From NCBI RefSeq assembly GCF_013694105.1, contig NZ_JACEFG010000002.1, positions 1,116,001 through 1,180,000 on the forward strand: DNA of 64,000 bases, read 5' to 3'. Positions 28,092 to 37,458 of this stretch are shown piece after piece (position 1 is the first letter of the stretch; each line of letters starts with the position of its first letter). The stretch comes from Halobacillus locisalis (GTDB taxonomy: Bacteria > Bacillota > Bacilli > Bacillales > Halobacillaceae). Made by a program: the position numbers and the translations under genes. The notes under the pieces were generated by a model, which did not search any database, was not told where the DNA came from, and was given only the letters and a program-made list of their open reading frames with translations.

Positions 28092-29486
28092 ATGAAGGAA
28101 AAATTATTTCTATACTATACAAGTGATCTTCATAGTCATTTTGAGAATTGGCCTCAAATCATTGGCTATTTTAATCAACAAAAGAAAAAGCATGAGCGTA
28201 AAGGTGAGGATTACTGGCTGTTGGATAACGGGGACCACGTTGATCGTTTTCATCCCATTGCTGAAGGGCTGATGGGAAAAGGGAATGTCGAGCTGATGAA
28301 TCAAGCTGGTTACCATATTGCGAATTTAGGGAACAATGAAGGCATTACCCTGTCTGAAGAGAACTTGCATCAACTTTATAATCAGGCAGAATTCGACGTA
28401 GCTTGTGCAAACTTGACTTATATGAACGGTTCTCAGCCGGAATGGTTGCGCCCTTATCAGATCATGACATCCAAACAGGGAACAAAAATCGGCATTATAG
28501 GATTAACAGCTCCATTTAAAACGTTCTATAAACAGCTAGGGTGGGATGTTCAATCCCCATTAGATGTCATGGATGAGGTCCTCCCTGAAGTACGTGAACA
28601 AGCAGATATTGTTGTTTTGCTTTCTCACCTTGGTATTAATGACGATGAAGAAATCGCACGCAAGTATAGAGGCATTGATGTGATCATCGGGGGTCACACC
28701 CATCATTTGTTTCAGAATGGTGAGTTTGTAGAGGGCACTTTATTAACGGCTGCAGGAAAACATGGCACCCACCTTGGTGAAGTGATTTTGGAATGGGATG
28801 ATCATCAAGCCAAAGTAACAAATAAACAGGCCTATGCGATTTCGACCGAAAATATGAAAAAGGACGAGCAAGCAAACTTGGATGTACAACGCAAGCGTGA
28901 AGAGGCTGTTCGTTACCTCCGTACACCGGTCACTTCGTTAAAGGAGACCATGAACATTGCATGGTTCAAAGAGAGTCGTTTGATGCAACTGTTAACAGAT
29001 GAATTGAGAGACTGGACGAGTTCGGATATCGCGATGTTAAACGCGGGTGTGTTACTCGATCATTTATTTGAGGGCGAAATCACTTACGAAGATGTGCACC
29101 GTATATGTCCTCACCCTATGAATCCATGTAAGGTGGAATTGAAGGGTGACGAGGTCATGGAAGTCATTCGTGTTGCCCATACAAAAAAATTGACCGAAAT
29201 CCGTCTGAAAGGCTTCGGTTTCCGTGGAGAAATTATAGGGAAAATGATTTTTAGTGGTATAGAAATTGTAGGGAAACAAGGCGAAGACGGCACCTACTAT
29301 GTCAGAGAGGCAAGAATAGACGGTGAACCGATCGACTTTGATCGTGTGTACACCTTTGCGACAGCAGATACGTTCACTTTTGGCAGACTCATTCCGGAAG
29401 TTGCCTATGCAAAGAAGAAGACATACTACATGCCGGAATTGCTTAGGGATTTGCTTGCAGAAGCATTACAAAATAGAATATACTAG
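28092..29486 (+). CDS. yunD: Cytoplasmic metallophosphoesterase of the 5'-nucleotidase family, YunD
   Basis: This protein of about 464 residues has the two-domain UshA-like layout: a metallophosphatase domain (residues 1-240) with DLHSH, GDHVD, SHLG and GGHTHH metal motifs, then a C-terminal substrate domain. The usual GNHE motif reads GNNEG, so the His that contacts the substrate is Asn. There is no signal peptide, unlike secreted UshA. Three ATGs lie in a row at 28086-28094; ATG 28092 best fits GAGGAG. It is probably co-transcribed with the TauE/SafE gene. Confidence 0.85.
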   Translation: MKEKLFLYYTSDLHSHFENWPQIIGYFNQQKKKHERKGEDYWLLDNGDHVDRFHPIAEGLMGKGNVELMNQAGYHIANLGNNEGITLSEENLHQLYNQAEFDVACANLTYMNGSQPEWLRPYQIMTSKQGTKIGIIGLTAPFKTFYKQLGWDVQSPLDVMDEVLPEVREQADIVVLLSHLGINDDEEIARKYRGIDVIIGGHTHHLFQNGEFVEGTLLTAAGKHGTHLGEVILEWDDHQAKVTNKQAYAISTENMKKDEQANLDVQRKREEAVRYLRTPVTSLKETMNIAWFKESRLMQLLTDELRDWTSSDIAMLNAGVLLDHLFEGEITYEDVHRICPHPMNPCKVELKGDEVMEVIRVAHTKKLTEIRLKGFGFRGEIIGKMIFSGIEIVGKQGEDGTYYVREARIDGEPIDFDRVYTFATADTFTFGRLIPEVAYAKKKTYYMPELLRDLLAEALQNRIY

Positions 29487-29551
29487 TGTCCTTGGTCATT
29501 TTATTACAATAACTTCTTGAAAGTACACAACAATTTGTTTAGGAGCATGCC

Positions 29552-30646
29552 ATGAGGTTAATCATAAGAAGCGCACTTGAAGCAGGGGATGAACTAGGAA
29601 AAACCATATATAATGAAAATGGACAGATTCTCTTAAATAAAGGGGTTATCTTAACGCAGCGAATGATCGACCGGATGGAAGACTATCATATCACGTATGT
29701 GTATATTGAGGATGAAGATACGAAGGATATCGACAGTAAGTATCCGATTTCCGAAGAGTTACGTTTAGAGTCAGTCCGGTCGATTAAGCGGTCTTTTGCA
29801 ACGGCTCAAGAGTATGAAACCCTTAAAAATGGTCTTGTCTTTGAGAAATCTGCGACAGAAATGACGAGCATCGTACGATCCATCATGGATGAACTTCAAC
29901 AGAATAGAGAAGCGATTACATTGTTATCTGATGTTTTCACCTATGACGATTACATATTTACACATTCCTTAAACGTTACAATGTATGCTCTTGCTTTAGG
30001 TAAGCAACTTCAACTCCCTTACAGCAAATTAGAAGAATTAGGTTTGGGAGCCATTATGCATGATGTCGGTAAGATGATGGTGCCGAGGGAAGTACTATTG
30101 AAACCTGGACGTCTAGAAGCCCAAGAATTCGAGACGATCAAGACTCACGCTGAGATGGGATTTGAATTGCTTAGAGGGTCGAGGTCCATACCCTTAGTAG
30201 CCGCTCATTGCGCCTTTCAGCATCATGAACGACTCGATGGATCCGGGTACCCACGAGGCATAAAAAATGATGAAATTCATTTATACGGAAAGATTCTGGC
30301 TATTGCTGATGTCTTCGATGCTGTAACGAGCAACCGGGTGTATCGATCAGCAATGCTTCCGCACGAGGGGCTGGAGATTCTGTATTCAGGTGCGGGGACA
30401 TTATTTGATCATCAGATGGTAGAGGAATTCCGTAAATGCATTGCGGTTTATCCGAACGGCCTTTCTGTCGAGTTGAATGATGGGCGCAAAGGAGTCGTCG
30501 TTAAGCAGAATGACCATTTATGCGACCGTCCATTGGTCCGAATTTTTGAAGAGCAGGGTCTGAAGCTTGAAGAAAAGTATGATATCGATCTATCTGTCGA
30601 GTTGAATATCGTGGTGAAAAATTGTGATACAATCTCCGTCAGTTAA
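29552..30646 (+). CDS. HD-GYP c-di-GMP phosphodiesterase
   Basis: This 364-residue protein has an N-terminal domain of about 110 residues (found also in the other HD-GYP protein of this window) and an HD-GYP domain with HD at 170-171, HHERLDGSGYPRG at 224-236 and KILAIADVFDA. All metal ligands appear present, so hydrolysis of c-di-GMP is likely. No membrane segment is visible. ATG 29552 follows TTAGGAGC. It sits where yunC lies in B. subtilis. Confidence 0.9.
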   Translation: MRLIIRSALEAGDELGKTIYNENGQILLNKGVILTQRMIDRMEDYHITYVYIEDEDTKDIDSKYPISEELRLESVRSIKRSFATAQEYETLKNGLVFEKSATEMTSIVRSIMDELQQNREAITLLSDVFTYDDYIFTHSLNVTMYALALGKQLQLPYSKLEELGLGAIMHDVGKMMVPREVLLKPGRLEAQEFETIKTHAEMGFELLRGSRSIPLVAAHCAFQHHERLDGSGYPRGIKNDEIHLYGKILAIADVFDAVTSNRVYRSAMLPHEGLEILYSGAGTLFDHQMVEEFRKCIAVYPNGLSVELNDGRKGVVVKQNDHLCDRPLVRIFEEQGLKLEEKYDIDLSVELNIVVKNCDTISVS

Positions 30647-30697
30647 TGCGTAAACCCTTCCTTCCCATCATATAGATAGGTCAGGAGGGGTTGTTTT

Positions 30698-31471
30698 ATG
30701 CCAAACAAGAGGATGACGAATGGTCCCTCAGTGGGCAAAAGAATTGTCATCAGTTTTCTATGTTTCTTACTTTTTACAGGAGCGAGCCTTTGGTATATCA
30801 ACCGCGGTTTGACTCCAGCCCTAGTTGGAATTGCTGAAACAAAGACTCAGCAATTCGCGAGAGATGCTATAAATGAAGCCGTCAGCAAACAAATTTCTGA
30901 AGATCTTCAGTTTAAAGACCTTGTGAAAATGGAAACCGACAACGATGGCAACATTGTGTATATGGGGTGGAATTCGGTCGTGGTAAACCGCGTATTAAGA
31001 AATACGACGCTCCGTGTACAAACGTACTTAAAGCGAATGGAACTGAATGAATTACCTATGGAGGATACCTCGATTGAAGCGGAGTTGGATCCTGAGATGA
31101 CACAAGAGGAGTTAGGGGAACAGCCAGCGACTTTGATTGAAATTCCAATCGGTCAGGCAACGAACAACACACTTCTTGCTAACCTAGGCCCTAAGGTACC
31201 CGTGCAACTCAGGGTGATTGGGGATGTTCAATCAAACTTTGAAAATGAGCTGACCGAATATGGAATCAATGCAGCGTTGTTTGAATTATCGATTCATATT
31301 GAAGTCAATGTCAGAATCGTCATTCCGTTCTCCACCGAAACGACCACAGTAGCGACTGATATTCCGATTGATACCGCTACCATTCTAGGGGAAGTTCCAA
31401 ACTTCTACGGAGCACCAGGGGATAGCAATCAGTCTCCATCTTTTTCTTATCCGATGGACCCCTTGCAATAA
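30698..31471 (+). CDS. yunB: Sporulation protein YunB
   Basis: This 257-residue protein has one N-terminal membrane helix (residues about 18-38), GLTPALVGIAETKTQQFA just after it, and a large extracytoplasmic domain. In B. subtilis yunB is under sigma-E control and is needed for efficient sporulation. The start at ATG 30698 follows CAGGAGGGG. The Pro/Ser-rich C-terminus is variable in the family. Confidence 0.9.
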   Translation: MPNKRMTNGPSVGKRIVISFLCFLLFTGASLWYINRGLTPALVGIAETKTQQFARDAINEAVSKQISEDLQFKDLVKMETDNDGNIVYMGWNSVVVNRVLRNTTLRVQTYLKRMELNELPMEDTSIEAELDPEMTQEELGEQPATLIEIPIGQATNNTLLANLGPKVPVQLRVIGDVQSNFENELTEYGINAALFELSIHIEVNVRIVIPFSTETTTVATDIPIDTATILGEVPNFYGAPGDSNQSPSFSYPMDPLQ

Positions 31472-31514
31472 TATGAATCTGCTGATAGAATGGCAAAGAA
31501 CTGAATATGCGTGA

Positions 31515-31776
31515 CCTTATCAGATCGGTGAGGTAGAGGCGCAGGCGTCATGAGTAACCAATGGGAGTCCGACATGCATTGATCATTGGTGAAAGGGGGG
31601 CCTGCCGAAGTAGAAGGAAGTGATGTCAAGCTTTCTTCCGCTGGTGTGTATTTGAATAAAAGACACACTGTCATGCATGCTTTTTGGGTGCATGGGGCGC
31701 TACTGATCGAAATGGAGGATAATCAAATTGCCACTAGAGGCGATGGTAGGTTATTTTCTATCATTGTCTTTTTTTA
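31515..31776 (+). ncRNA. Lysine riboswitch (L box) with terminator
   Basis: The conserved L-box elements are present in order: GGTGAGGTAGAGGCGC (31527), ATGAGTAACC, GAAAGG-GGG-CCTGCCGAAGT (31590-31612), TCTTCCGCTGG (31634), and the closing GGCGCTACTGATCG near 31696. A terminator stem (31738-31749 with 31758-31769) and seven T residues follow. It lies about 70 bases before an NhaC-family transporter gene, so lysine would switch that gene off. The region 31472-31847 has no protein-coding gene. Confidence 0.95.
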
Positions 31777-31847
31777 TTCCTCAATTTTAATCCACAGTAG
31801 CCTTCCAAATCCCGTTTACATCATTAGATTTTTACGGAGGGAACATC

Positions 31848-33416
31848 ATGGAAGGAACAATTTACTCATTAATTCCAGCAGTCCTTATGCTGGTCCTTGT
31901 TTTACTAACGAGGAGGGTCATCTTATCACTTGGGATCGGTATCATAGTTGGAGCAATCATGCTCACGCAACTCGATATTGGTGCAAGTGTGAATTTGATC
32001 TGGTCTTTATTCTCAACTATTTTTGTAAGTGAAGGTGCCCTTAATATGGGTAACATCTATCTATTATCCTTTTTACTCTTATTAGGGATAACGACCGCGT
32101 TTATGACAGCTTCTGGAGGAAGTAGAGCCTTCGGGAAGTGGGCGGTAGAAAGAATTCGCACTCGTCGTGGAGCGAAACTGATCCCTGCCATTTTAGGTAT
32201 TATCATATTCATTGATGACTATTTCAATGCTTTAGCGGTAGGACAAGTAGCTCGCCCTGTAACCGACCGTTATAAAGTTTCGAGAGCTAAACTCGCTTAT
32301 TTCATAGATTCGACATCTGCTCCGATTACGGTGATTTCACCTATATCAAGTTGGGGTGCTTATATCATCGGAACGATTGGAAGCATCTTAGCCGCTAATG
32401 AAATTACAAACTATCAAGCTCTTGAAGCATTTGTTTTGATGATTCCGGCGAACTTCTATGTATTTGCAGCGTTGTTGCTCGTCTTTCTGACCATCTTCAT
32501 GAAGTTGGATATCGGTGCTATGAAGACGCATGAATCACGTGCGCTTCAAACAGGCGAGCTGACAAATCCTGATAAAGGGGACGTTCCAGGGGATTTGAAT
32601 GATGAATTCAAAGAACACGGAAACGGCCGAATCTATCATTTGATTTTGCCGATTATTGCTTTGATTGTGGGAACAGTGGCATCCATGATCATAACAGGAA
32701 TTCGTAATACAACAGAGGGTCCTGTCGACGCCTTGGCGATTTTTGCTAATACTAATGTAAACATCTCGCTCTTTGTCGGTGGACTCGCTTCGGTTATTCT
32801 TGCCGCTATTTTGTACCTTGTACAAGGTGGGGAGAAATCATCAACGGGACGTGTGTTTGCTGAAGGTCTAAAAGCGATGCTTCCGGCCATATATATCCTT
32901 ATTTTTGCTTGGATGATCGGCGATATCATCAGTCAATTGCAAACGGGTGAATATTTAGCTCAGCAGTTCAGTCAAGCAGATATAAATGTAGCTTACTTGC
33001 CGTTGCTCATATTCATCATCTCAGGCTTTATGGCTTTGTCGACTGGGACTTCATGGGGAACATTCGGGATCATGTTACCAATCGCAGGAGAAATCGCTGC
33101 TGTAACCGATCCAACGATGATTCTACCTGCATTGTCTGCCGTGCTAGCCGGTTCTGTCTTTGGTGATCACTGTTCACCTATTTCAGATACGACCATTTTA
33201 TCCTCAACGGGGGCAGGAGCAAATCATATTGATCACGTGCTGACACAATTGCCATATGCATTAATTGCGGCAGGCGCAGCATCTGTCGGCTATGTCATTC
33301 TTGGATTGACCGGTTCTGTATGGATTCCGTTCGCTGTCACATTACTCATTGTTTTGGCTGTAGGTCTAGCTATTCACTTTTTCCGGTCGAATAGCCAAGC
33401 TATGGAAAAAAATTAA
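31848..33416 (+). CDS. lysW: NhaC-family transporter, predicted lysine uptake (LysW type)
   Basis: This 522-residue protein has about eleven membrane helices and the NhaC-family landmarks FIDDYFNALAVGQVARPVTD near residue 125, STSAPITVISPISSWGAYIIG and GSVFGDHCSPISDTT near 440. Although the family was named for Na+/H+ antiport, members behind lysine riboswitches were predicted as lysine transporters in comparative genomics. The upstream L box supports this here. The start at ATG 31848 follows ACGGAGGGA. It is monocistronic. Confidence 0.85.
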   Translation: MEGTIYSLIPAVLMLVLVLLTRRVILSLGIGIIVGAIMLTQLDIGASVNLIWSLFSTIFVSEGALNMGNIYLLSFLLLLGITTAFMTASGGSRAFGKWAVERIRTRRGAKLIPAILGIIIFIDDYFNALAVGQVARPVTDRYKVSRAKLAYFIDSTSAPITVISPISSWGAYIIGTIGSILAANEITNYQALEAFVLMIPANFYVFAALLLVFLTIFMKLDIGAMKTHESRALQTGELTNPDKGDVPGDLNDEFKEHGNGRIYHLILPIIALIVGTVASMIITGIRNTTEGPVDALAIFANTNVNISLFVGGLASVILAAILYLVQGGEKSSTGRVFAEGLKAMLPAIYILIFAWMIGDIISQLQTGEYLAQQFSQADINVAYLPLLIFIISGFMALSTGTSWGTFGIMLPIAGEIAAVTDPTMILPALSAVLAGSVFGDHCSPISDTTILSSTGAGANHIDHVLTQLPYALIAAGAASVGYVILGLTGSVWIPFAVTLLIVLAVGLAIHFFRSNSQAMEKN

Positions 33417-33418
33417 GC

Positions 33419-33460
33419 AAAAAAAGGTAGATGCTCACGATGAGCATCTACCTTTTTTTA
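33419..33460 (+). terminator. Terminator after the lysine transporter
   Basis: A perfect stem of about 19 bp (33419-33437 with 33441-33459), core GGTAGATGCTCA, has a three-base loop and ends in T residues. Confidence 0.95.
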
Positions 33461-33553
33461 TTTCTATTAATATTAAACAGGCAGCAAAATGAAAGCATTT
33501 GTTTATGTAGTATGTGTCAATATTTTCTATTTTCTAAATATTTAAAAATCACT

Positions 33554-33582
33554 TTGACAAGCACGGAAGGGATGGTTATAAT
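33554..33582 (+). promoter_or_regulatory. Consensus sigma-A promoter of the NSS transporter
   Basis: TTGACA (33554-33559), a 17-base spacer and TATAAT (33577-33582) match the consensus at all positions. It implies strong constitutive transcription of the metP-like gene, with a leader of about 90 bases in which no riboswitch is recognised. Confidence 0.85.
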
Positions 33583-33680
33583 TTAAACAGAAATAATCAG
33601 AAAAAAAGAAAAATTATGAAACATCCTTTTTAGTTAATAGGTGGGCTGAAAAGGTTGGAATATCAAAGGGAGGTCTACAC

Positions 33681-35207
33681 ATGGAAAATCGTGCACAATG
33701 GGGGACAAGAGCCGGGTTTATCCTAGCCGCTGTTGGTTCAGCAATCGGTTTAGGTAACATTTGGCGTTTCCCCGCAGTAGCTTATGAAAATGGCGGAGGG
33801 GCATTCTTCATTCCGTACTTATTTGCCTTATTAACAGCAGGTATCCCACTACTTGTGATGGAGTTTACATTAGGACACAAGTATCGTGGTTCTGCACCAT
33901 TATCGTTCTTCCGCATGAATAAGAAAACCGAATGGCTTGGTTGGTGGGCTGTACTTGTATCATTCGTGATCTCAACGTACTATGCCGTCATTATTGCCTG
34001 GGCAATCCGCTACAGTTTCTTTTCCATCAACCTATCATGGGGAGAAGACACAGAGAGCTTCTTGTTCAATGATTTCTTACAGTTGACGGTTACTCCTGGC
34101 CAAACAGGGAATATGGTCATGGGGATTCTCATCCCGCTTGTGATCGTATGGGTCATTACGCTTGGCGTACTATTTGCAGGTGTTAAAAAAGGAATTGAAA
34201 CAGCGAACAAAATCTTCATTCCGACACTTGTCGTCTTATTCTTAATTATCGTTATCCGTGCCATTACATTACCTGGGGCAGCTCAAGGGTTACAGACATT
34301 CTTTGCTCCTGATTTCAGCCAGATTATGAACCCGAGCGTGTGGGTGGCGGCTTATGGACAGATCTTCTTCAGTTTATCCATTGCCTTTGCCATTATGATC
34401 ACGTACTCCAGTTACTTACCGAAAAAATCTGATATTACGAACAATGCTTTCATCACTGGTTTCAGTAATTCCAGTTTTGAATTGTTGGCAGGTATCGGAG
34501 TCTTTGGTGCACTAGGGTTCATGGCGCAGCAAAATGGTGTAGGTGTTGAGGAAGTTGTGTCTGGAGGGGTAGGACTTGCATTTGTCGTCTTCCCGCAAAT
34601 CATTAATGAATTTCCGGCATTGAGTGGTCTGTTTGGATTCTTATTCTTCATGTCACTCGTGTTAGCTGGACTTTCTTCCTTGATTTCGATTTCTGAAACG
34701 TATGTTGCAGGGATAAAAGAGAAATTCGGTTTGTCACGTAAAGCGGCCGTTGCGGCTGGTGGAGGTCTGGCAGCTGTCATTTCCCTGCTATTCGCGACTC
34801 AGGGTGGATTGTTCTTCTTAGACGCTGCTGACTACTTCATCAACCAGTTTGGTGTAGCTTTTGTCGGCCTTGTAGAAGTAGTTGTCATTGCTTGGTTCGT
34901 ACGGAAGCTTGGCGATTTCCAGAACCATGCCAATGGAGTGTCTGACCTGCATCTTGGCGGATGGTGGAAAGTATGTTTAGGAGTTATTACTCCGATCGTA
35001 CTTGGTATCATGATGTTCCAATTGTTTACGAAGAACTTGTTCAAGCAATTTGAAACAGACACGGGGAACTATGAAGGATATTCAGATACATTTATCCTAT
35101 TCGGTGGTTGGTCCGTGGCCATCTTCGCGATTGCAGTCGGTTTCCTCATGACGGCTAAGCGTTGGCACACAAGTTCACTTGAAGAAGAAAAAAGGGAGGT
35201 AAGCTAA
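33681..35207 (+). CDS. Sodium-dependent NSS/SNF amino-acid transporter, MetP/YhdH type
   Basis: This 508-residue LeuT-fold symporter has the family signature GSAIGLGNIWRFPAVAYENG in helix 1 and about twelve membrane helices. It is immediately followed by a 32-residue MetS-type gene, the pairing described for the methionine and alanine importer MetPS of Corynebacterium. Uptake of an amino acid with Na+ is therefore likely, but the substrate is inferred. The start at ATG 33681 follows AAAGGGAGG. Confidence 0.9.
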   Translation: MENRAQWGTRAGFILAAVGSAIGLGNIWRFPAVAYENGGGAFFIPYLFALLTAGIPLLVMEFTLGHKYRGSAPLSFFRMNKKTEWLGWWAVLVSFVISTYYAVIIAWAIRYSFFSINLSWGEDTESFLFNDFLQLTVTPGQTGNMVMGILIPLVIVWVITLGVLFAGVKKGIETANKIFIPTLVVLFLIIVIRAITLPGAAQGLQTFFAPDFSQIMNPSVWVAAYGQIFFSLSIAFAIMITYSSYLPKKSDITNNAFITGFSNSSFELLAGIGVFGALGFMAQQNGVGVEEVVSGGVGLAFVVFPQIINEFPALSGLFGFLFFMSLVLAGLSSLISISETYVAGIKEKFGLSRKAAVAAGGGLAAVISLLFATQGGLFFLDAADYFINQFGVAFVGLVEVVVIAWFVRKLGDFQNHANGVSDLHLGGWWKVCLGVITPIVLGIMMFQLFTKNLFKQFETDTGNYEGYSDTFILFGGWSVAIFAIAVGFLMTAKRWHTSSLEEEKREVS

Positions 35208-35208
35208 T

Positions 35209-35307
35209 ATGACAGCTAGTGCAATTGTTATGATGCTTATCGGAATCGTGATTATTTGGGGAGGCCTTGCCGCAAGTATCGGCAATGCAGTGAAAAAATC
35301 CAAATAA
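35209..35307 (+). CDS. metS: MetS-family small subunit of the NSS transporter
   Basis: This 32-residue protein is one membrane helix, MTASAIVMMLIGIVIIWGG followed by LAASIGNAVKKSK. The ribosome binding site GGGAGG overlaps the end of the transporter gene, and only one base separates the two genes. Small proteins with this GxxxxWGGL pattern are the partner subunit of MetP-like NSS carriers. It is short enough to be missed by ordinary gene callers. Confidence 0.85.
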   Translation: MTASAIVMMLIGIVIIWGGLAASIGNAVKKSK

Positions 35308-35317
35308 TCTATATGGT

Positions 35318-35352
35318 AAAAAAGCGTCGCTTCTTTCAAGCGACGCTTTTCT
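35318..35352. terminator. Bidirectional terminator between metS and lytH
   Basis: Stem AAAAGCGTCGCTT (about 35320-35332) pairs with 35338-35350 around a five-base loop, with A residues on the left and T residues on the right. It serves both convergent genes. Confidence 0.85.
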
Positions 35353-36296
35353 TATTTGTTCTTTTCCATTCGCTCCCAACGCTTCAAGTAAGGATATGGA
35401 TCAAAAGACCATTCATTATTTCCGTTATCCTGATACATTCCATAGTGTAAGTGAGGAGGGAACTTACCGGAGGTTCCAGGAGGACCGTAACCGGAAGCTC
35501 CTACACCACCAATCACATCACCAGGTTGAACGACATCACCGACTTTCAAATCTTCAGAGAAGTTCTGAAGATGAGCGTAATAGTGGTAAATGTTATAAAT
35601 GTCTCGAATACCGACACGCCATCCTCCGTATCGATTCCACCCTTTCATTTCAATTACGCCATAAGTGGTCGATTTAACAGGTACACCGTAATTGGCGAAG
35701 ATATCCGTTCCTTCATGAATTCTACGGCCACCGAATCCTCTTGCATCCCCCCACGTTGTCCGATAGCTATAATTGGCCTCAATAGGAACAGGGAAAGATC
35801 GATCCGTCAGCGAGACGGTTTGAAACTTCTGAAATACTTTAGCTGTGTTCATAATCGTTTGAACCGTTAAATCACGCTTGTAGTAATTCCATAATGCAAT
35901 CTTAATATCCTCTTTAGTAGTCCCGTAACTATTGATATATTGCCCCAGAGACCAGAGAACATCTTCATCATTATTGATGTCTGTCTTGCCGTCTCCGTTT
36001 CCATCCCCTCCCCAACCTTCAGGGAAGAAATCAGTCGGCATTTCTCCAGCAGTTCCGGTCCAGAACATAGGGTCTGCTTCCAAAGCTGTGAGTCGTCCTT
36101 CTTTAGGGTTGTCATGAATCTGTCTCTCATATTGGTCAACAGCTGCCAAGTACTCCCATGGAATACCTGTCACAGCTTCCGTTTTTTGATATAACGCCAT
36201 ACGGGCTTGACTGTCATCCTTTTTCTCTGCGTAAACCGGATGGCTTACTCCGAGTAATACGGATAACATAACTAGCATCACACGAATCATTTTCAT
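35352..36296 (-). CDS. lytH: M23-family peptidase LytH (L-Ala-D-Glu endopeptidase of sporulation)
   Basis: This 314-residue secreted enzyme has a signal peptide (residues 1-23, cut near VYA-EKK), a helical domain of about 130 residues with a Ca-like loop GGDGNGDGKTDIN, and a C-terminal LytM/M23 domain with the Zn motifs HEGTDIF, HYYAH and HLHYG. B. subtilis LytH makes single L-alanine side chains in spore cortex under sigma-K. The location beside yunB matches B. subtilis. EF-hand-like residues in the linker might bind Ca2+. Confidence 0.9.
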   Translation of the reverse strand: MKMIRVMLVMLSVLLGVSHPVYAEKKDDSQARMALYQKTEAVTGIPWEYLAAVDQYERQIHDNPKEGRLTALEADPMFWTGTAGEMPTDFFPEGWGGDGNGDGKTDINNDEDVLWSLGQYINSYGTTKEDIKIALWNYYKRDLTVQTIMNTAKVFQKFQTVSLTDRSFPVPIEANYSYRTTWGDARGFGGRRIHEGTDIFANYGVPVKSTTYGVIEMKGWNRYGGWRVGIRDIYNIYHYYAHLQNFSEDLKVGDVVQPGDVIGGVGASGYGPPGTSGKFPPHLHYGMYQDNGNNEWSFDPYPYLKRWERMEKNK

Positions 36297-36370
36297 CTTA
36301 TCACCTACAAGGATTTGATACCTTTAGGATGAGCACTGTAGATAAGGTTATGTTTGGGAATCAAAGGGAA

Positions 36371-36967
36371 TTAAGATCCAGTACTCATTCCATGGTCGCC
36401 CATTTGGTCATCATTTTGCTGAACTTTACCTTGAGGTGCTTCTTTCATTTTGTTAATGATACTATCAATCACTTCGCGGTATTGATCGTCGTACACGGTT
36501 GAAGTACTTACGCTCTGGATATCGGTGAAAGCGGCTGACTTATCAGAAGTATAGACGCGATAAAAAGCGGGTACCATCGAGTAGGCTGTCTTTTGAACCA
36601 TATCGGCTGCTTCTTCACGATCGTGATTTTCCGGCGCCTGGTAGGCAACAAGAACTTCATAATCCGTAACTAGCGTTGCGACATCTTCAAACCCATCGTA
36701 GCGTAGAATCATGCGTGAAATCATATCCGCCATCTGTTCCTTATTTACTTTAATCTGACGTTTCTGCTCAACCTCTTGGTCCAATTGATCTTTCTTGAAT
36801 CGGACATAACCTACTTGTCCATCTAACGGTTCCTCATTATAACTATCCATGGCATTCCCGTTCAACGTGTCTTCATTTTTACTTGTTTCTTGTTTATTCT
36901 CGTTTTCCATGCATCCAGCCATCATGATTAAAACGATAAACAAGGGAATGAACAACGATTTGTACAT
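36371..36967 (-). CDS. yutC: YhcN/YlaJ-family sporulation lipoprotein, YutC-like
   Basis: This 198-residue lipoprotein has a signal peptide ending in the lipobox MMAGC, then a Glu/Asn-rich linker and the YhcN/YlaJ domain with DMISRMILRYDGFEDVATLVTDYEVLVAY. Such proteins localise to the forespore or spore inner membrane and affect germination in some species. The start at 36967 is preceded on the minus strand by AAAGGAGG. Assigned to YutC by its place between lytH and yutD. Confidence 0.8.
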   Translation of the reverse strand: MYKSLFIPLFIVLIMMAGCMENENKQETSKNEDTLNGNAMDSYNEEPLDGQVGYVRFKKDQLDQEVEQKRQIKVNKEQMADMISRMILRYDGFEDVATLVTDYEVLVAYQAPENHDREEAADMVQKTAYSMVPAFYRVYTSDKSAAFTDIQSVSTSTVYDDQYREVIDSIINKMKEAPQGKVQQNDDQMGDHGMSTGS

Positions 36968-37108
36968 CGTATTTTCCTCCTTTTAACGTATAGTTTTTTC
37001 ATATTTAGTTTTGTCTGTTTTATGAGATTCATTCGACATTTAGTTACTTGGCATTCATTGTCAGGATGAAAATATGGTACACTATGTAGAAGAGTAGAGG
37101 TGATGAAG

Positions 37109-37384
37109 GTGATCGAATTTTTCGGGAAAACATATGAGATCGTTGAAGATTATCGTGAAGGTTTTCAGCAAGAAGATGTGGAAAGCCGCTTCAGCGATAT
37201 TTTAAGCAAGTATGATTTTATCGTAGGCGATTGGGGATATGGCCAGCTTCGTCTGAAAGGGTTCTATGATGATCAAAATTCTAAATCAAGCTTTGATACG
37301 AAGATCAGTACGTTAGAGGATTACTTATACGAATATTGTAACTTTGGGTGCGCTTATTTCGTCATGAAAAAAGTGCAGAAATAA
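37109..37384 (+). CDS. yutD: Conserved protein YutD
   Basis: This 91-residue protein of the DUF1027 family reads FFGKTYEIVEDYREGF at the start and has DFIVGDWGYGQLRLKGFY in the middle, the family landmarks. Function is unknown. GTG 37109 lies 8 bases after AGAGG; ATG 37103 and GTG 37100 in the same frame are too close to that site. It has its own terminator. Confidence 0.85.
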   Translation: MIEFFGKTYEIVEDYREGFQQEDVESRFSDILSKYDFIVGDWGYGQLRLKGFYDDQNSKSSFDTKISTLEDYLYEYCNFGCAYFVMKKVQK

Positions 37385-37422
37385 AACCGGTGTGCTTTCA
37401 CTAAAGCACACCGGTTTTTTAG
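37384..37422 (+). terminator. Terminator after yutD
   Basis: A perfect 16-bp stem (37384-37399 with 37404-37419), core ACCGGTGTGCTTT, is followed by T residues. Confidence 0.9.
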
Positions 37423-37458
37423 TAGAAACAAGCGCCATTTCATGATGAGGCAACTTAT

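Noticed and set aside
31586-32032. 148-codon frame overlapping the lysine riboswitch and start of the transporter
   Set aside because: It lies within the conserved riboswitch aptamer and the transporter gene; it is a chance frame.
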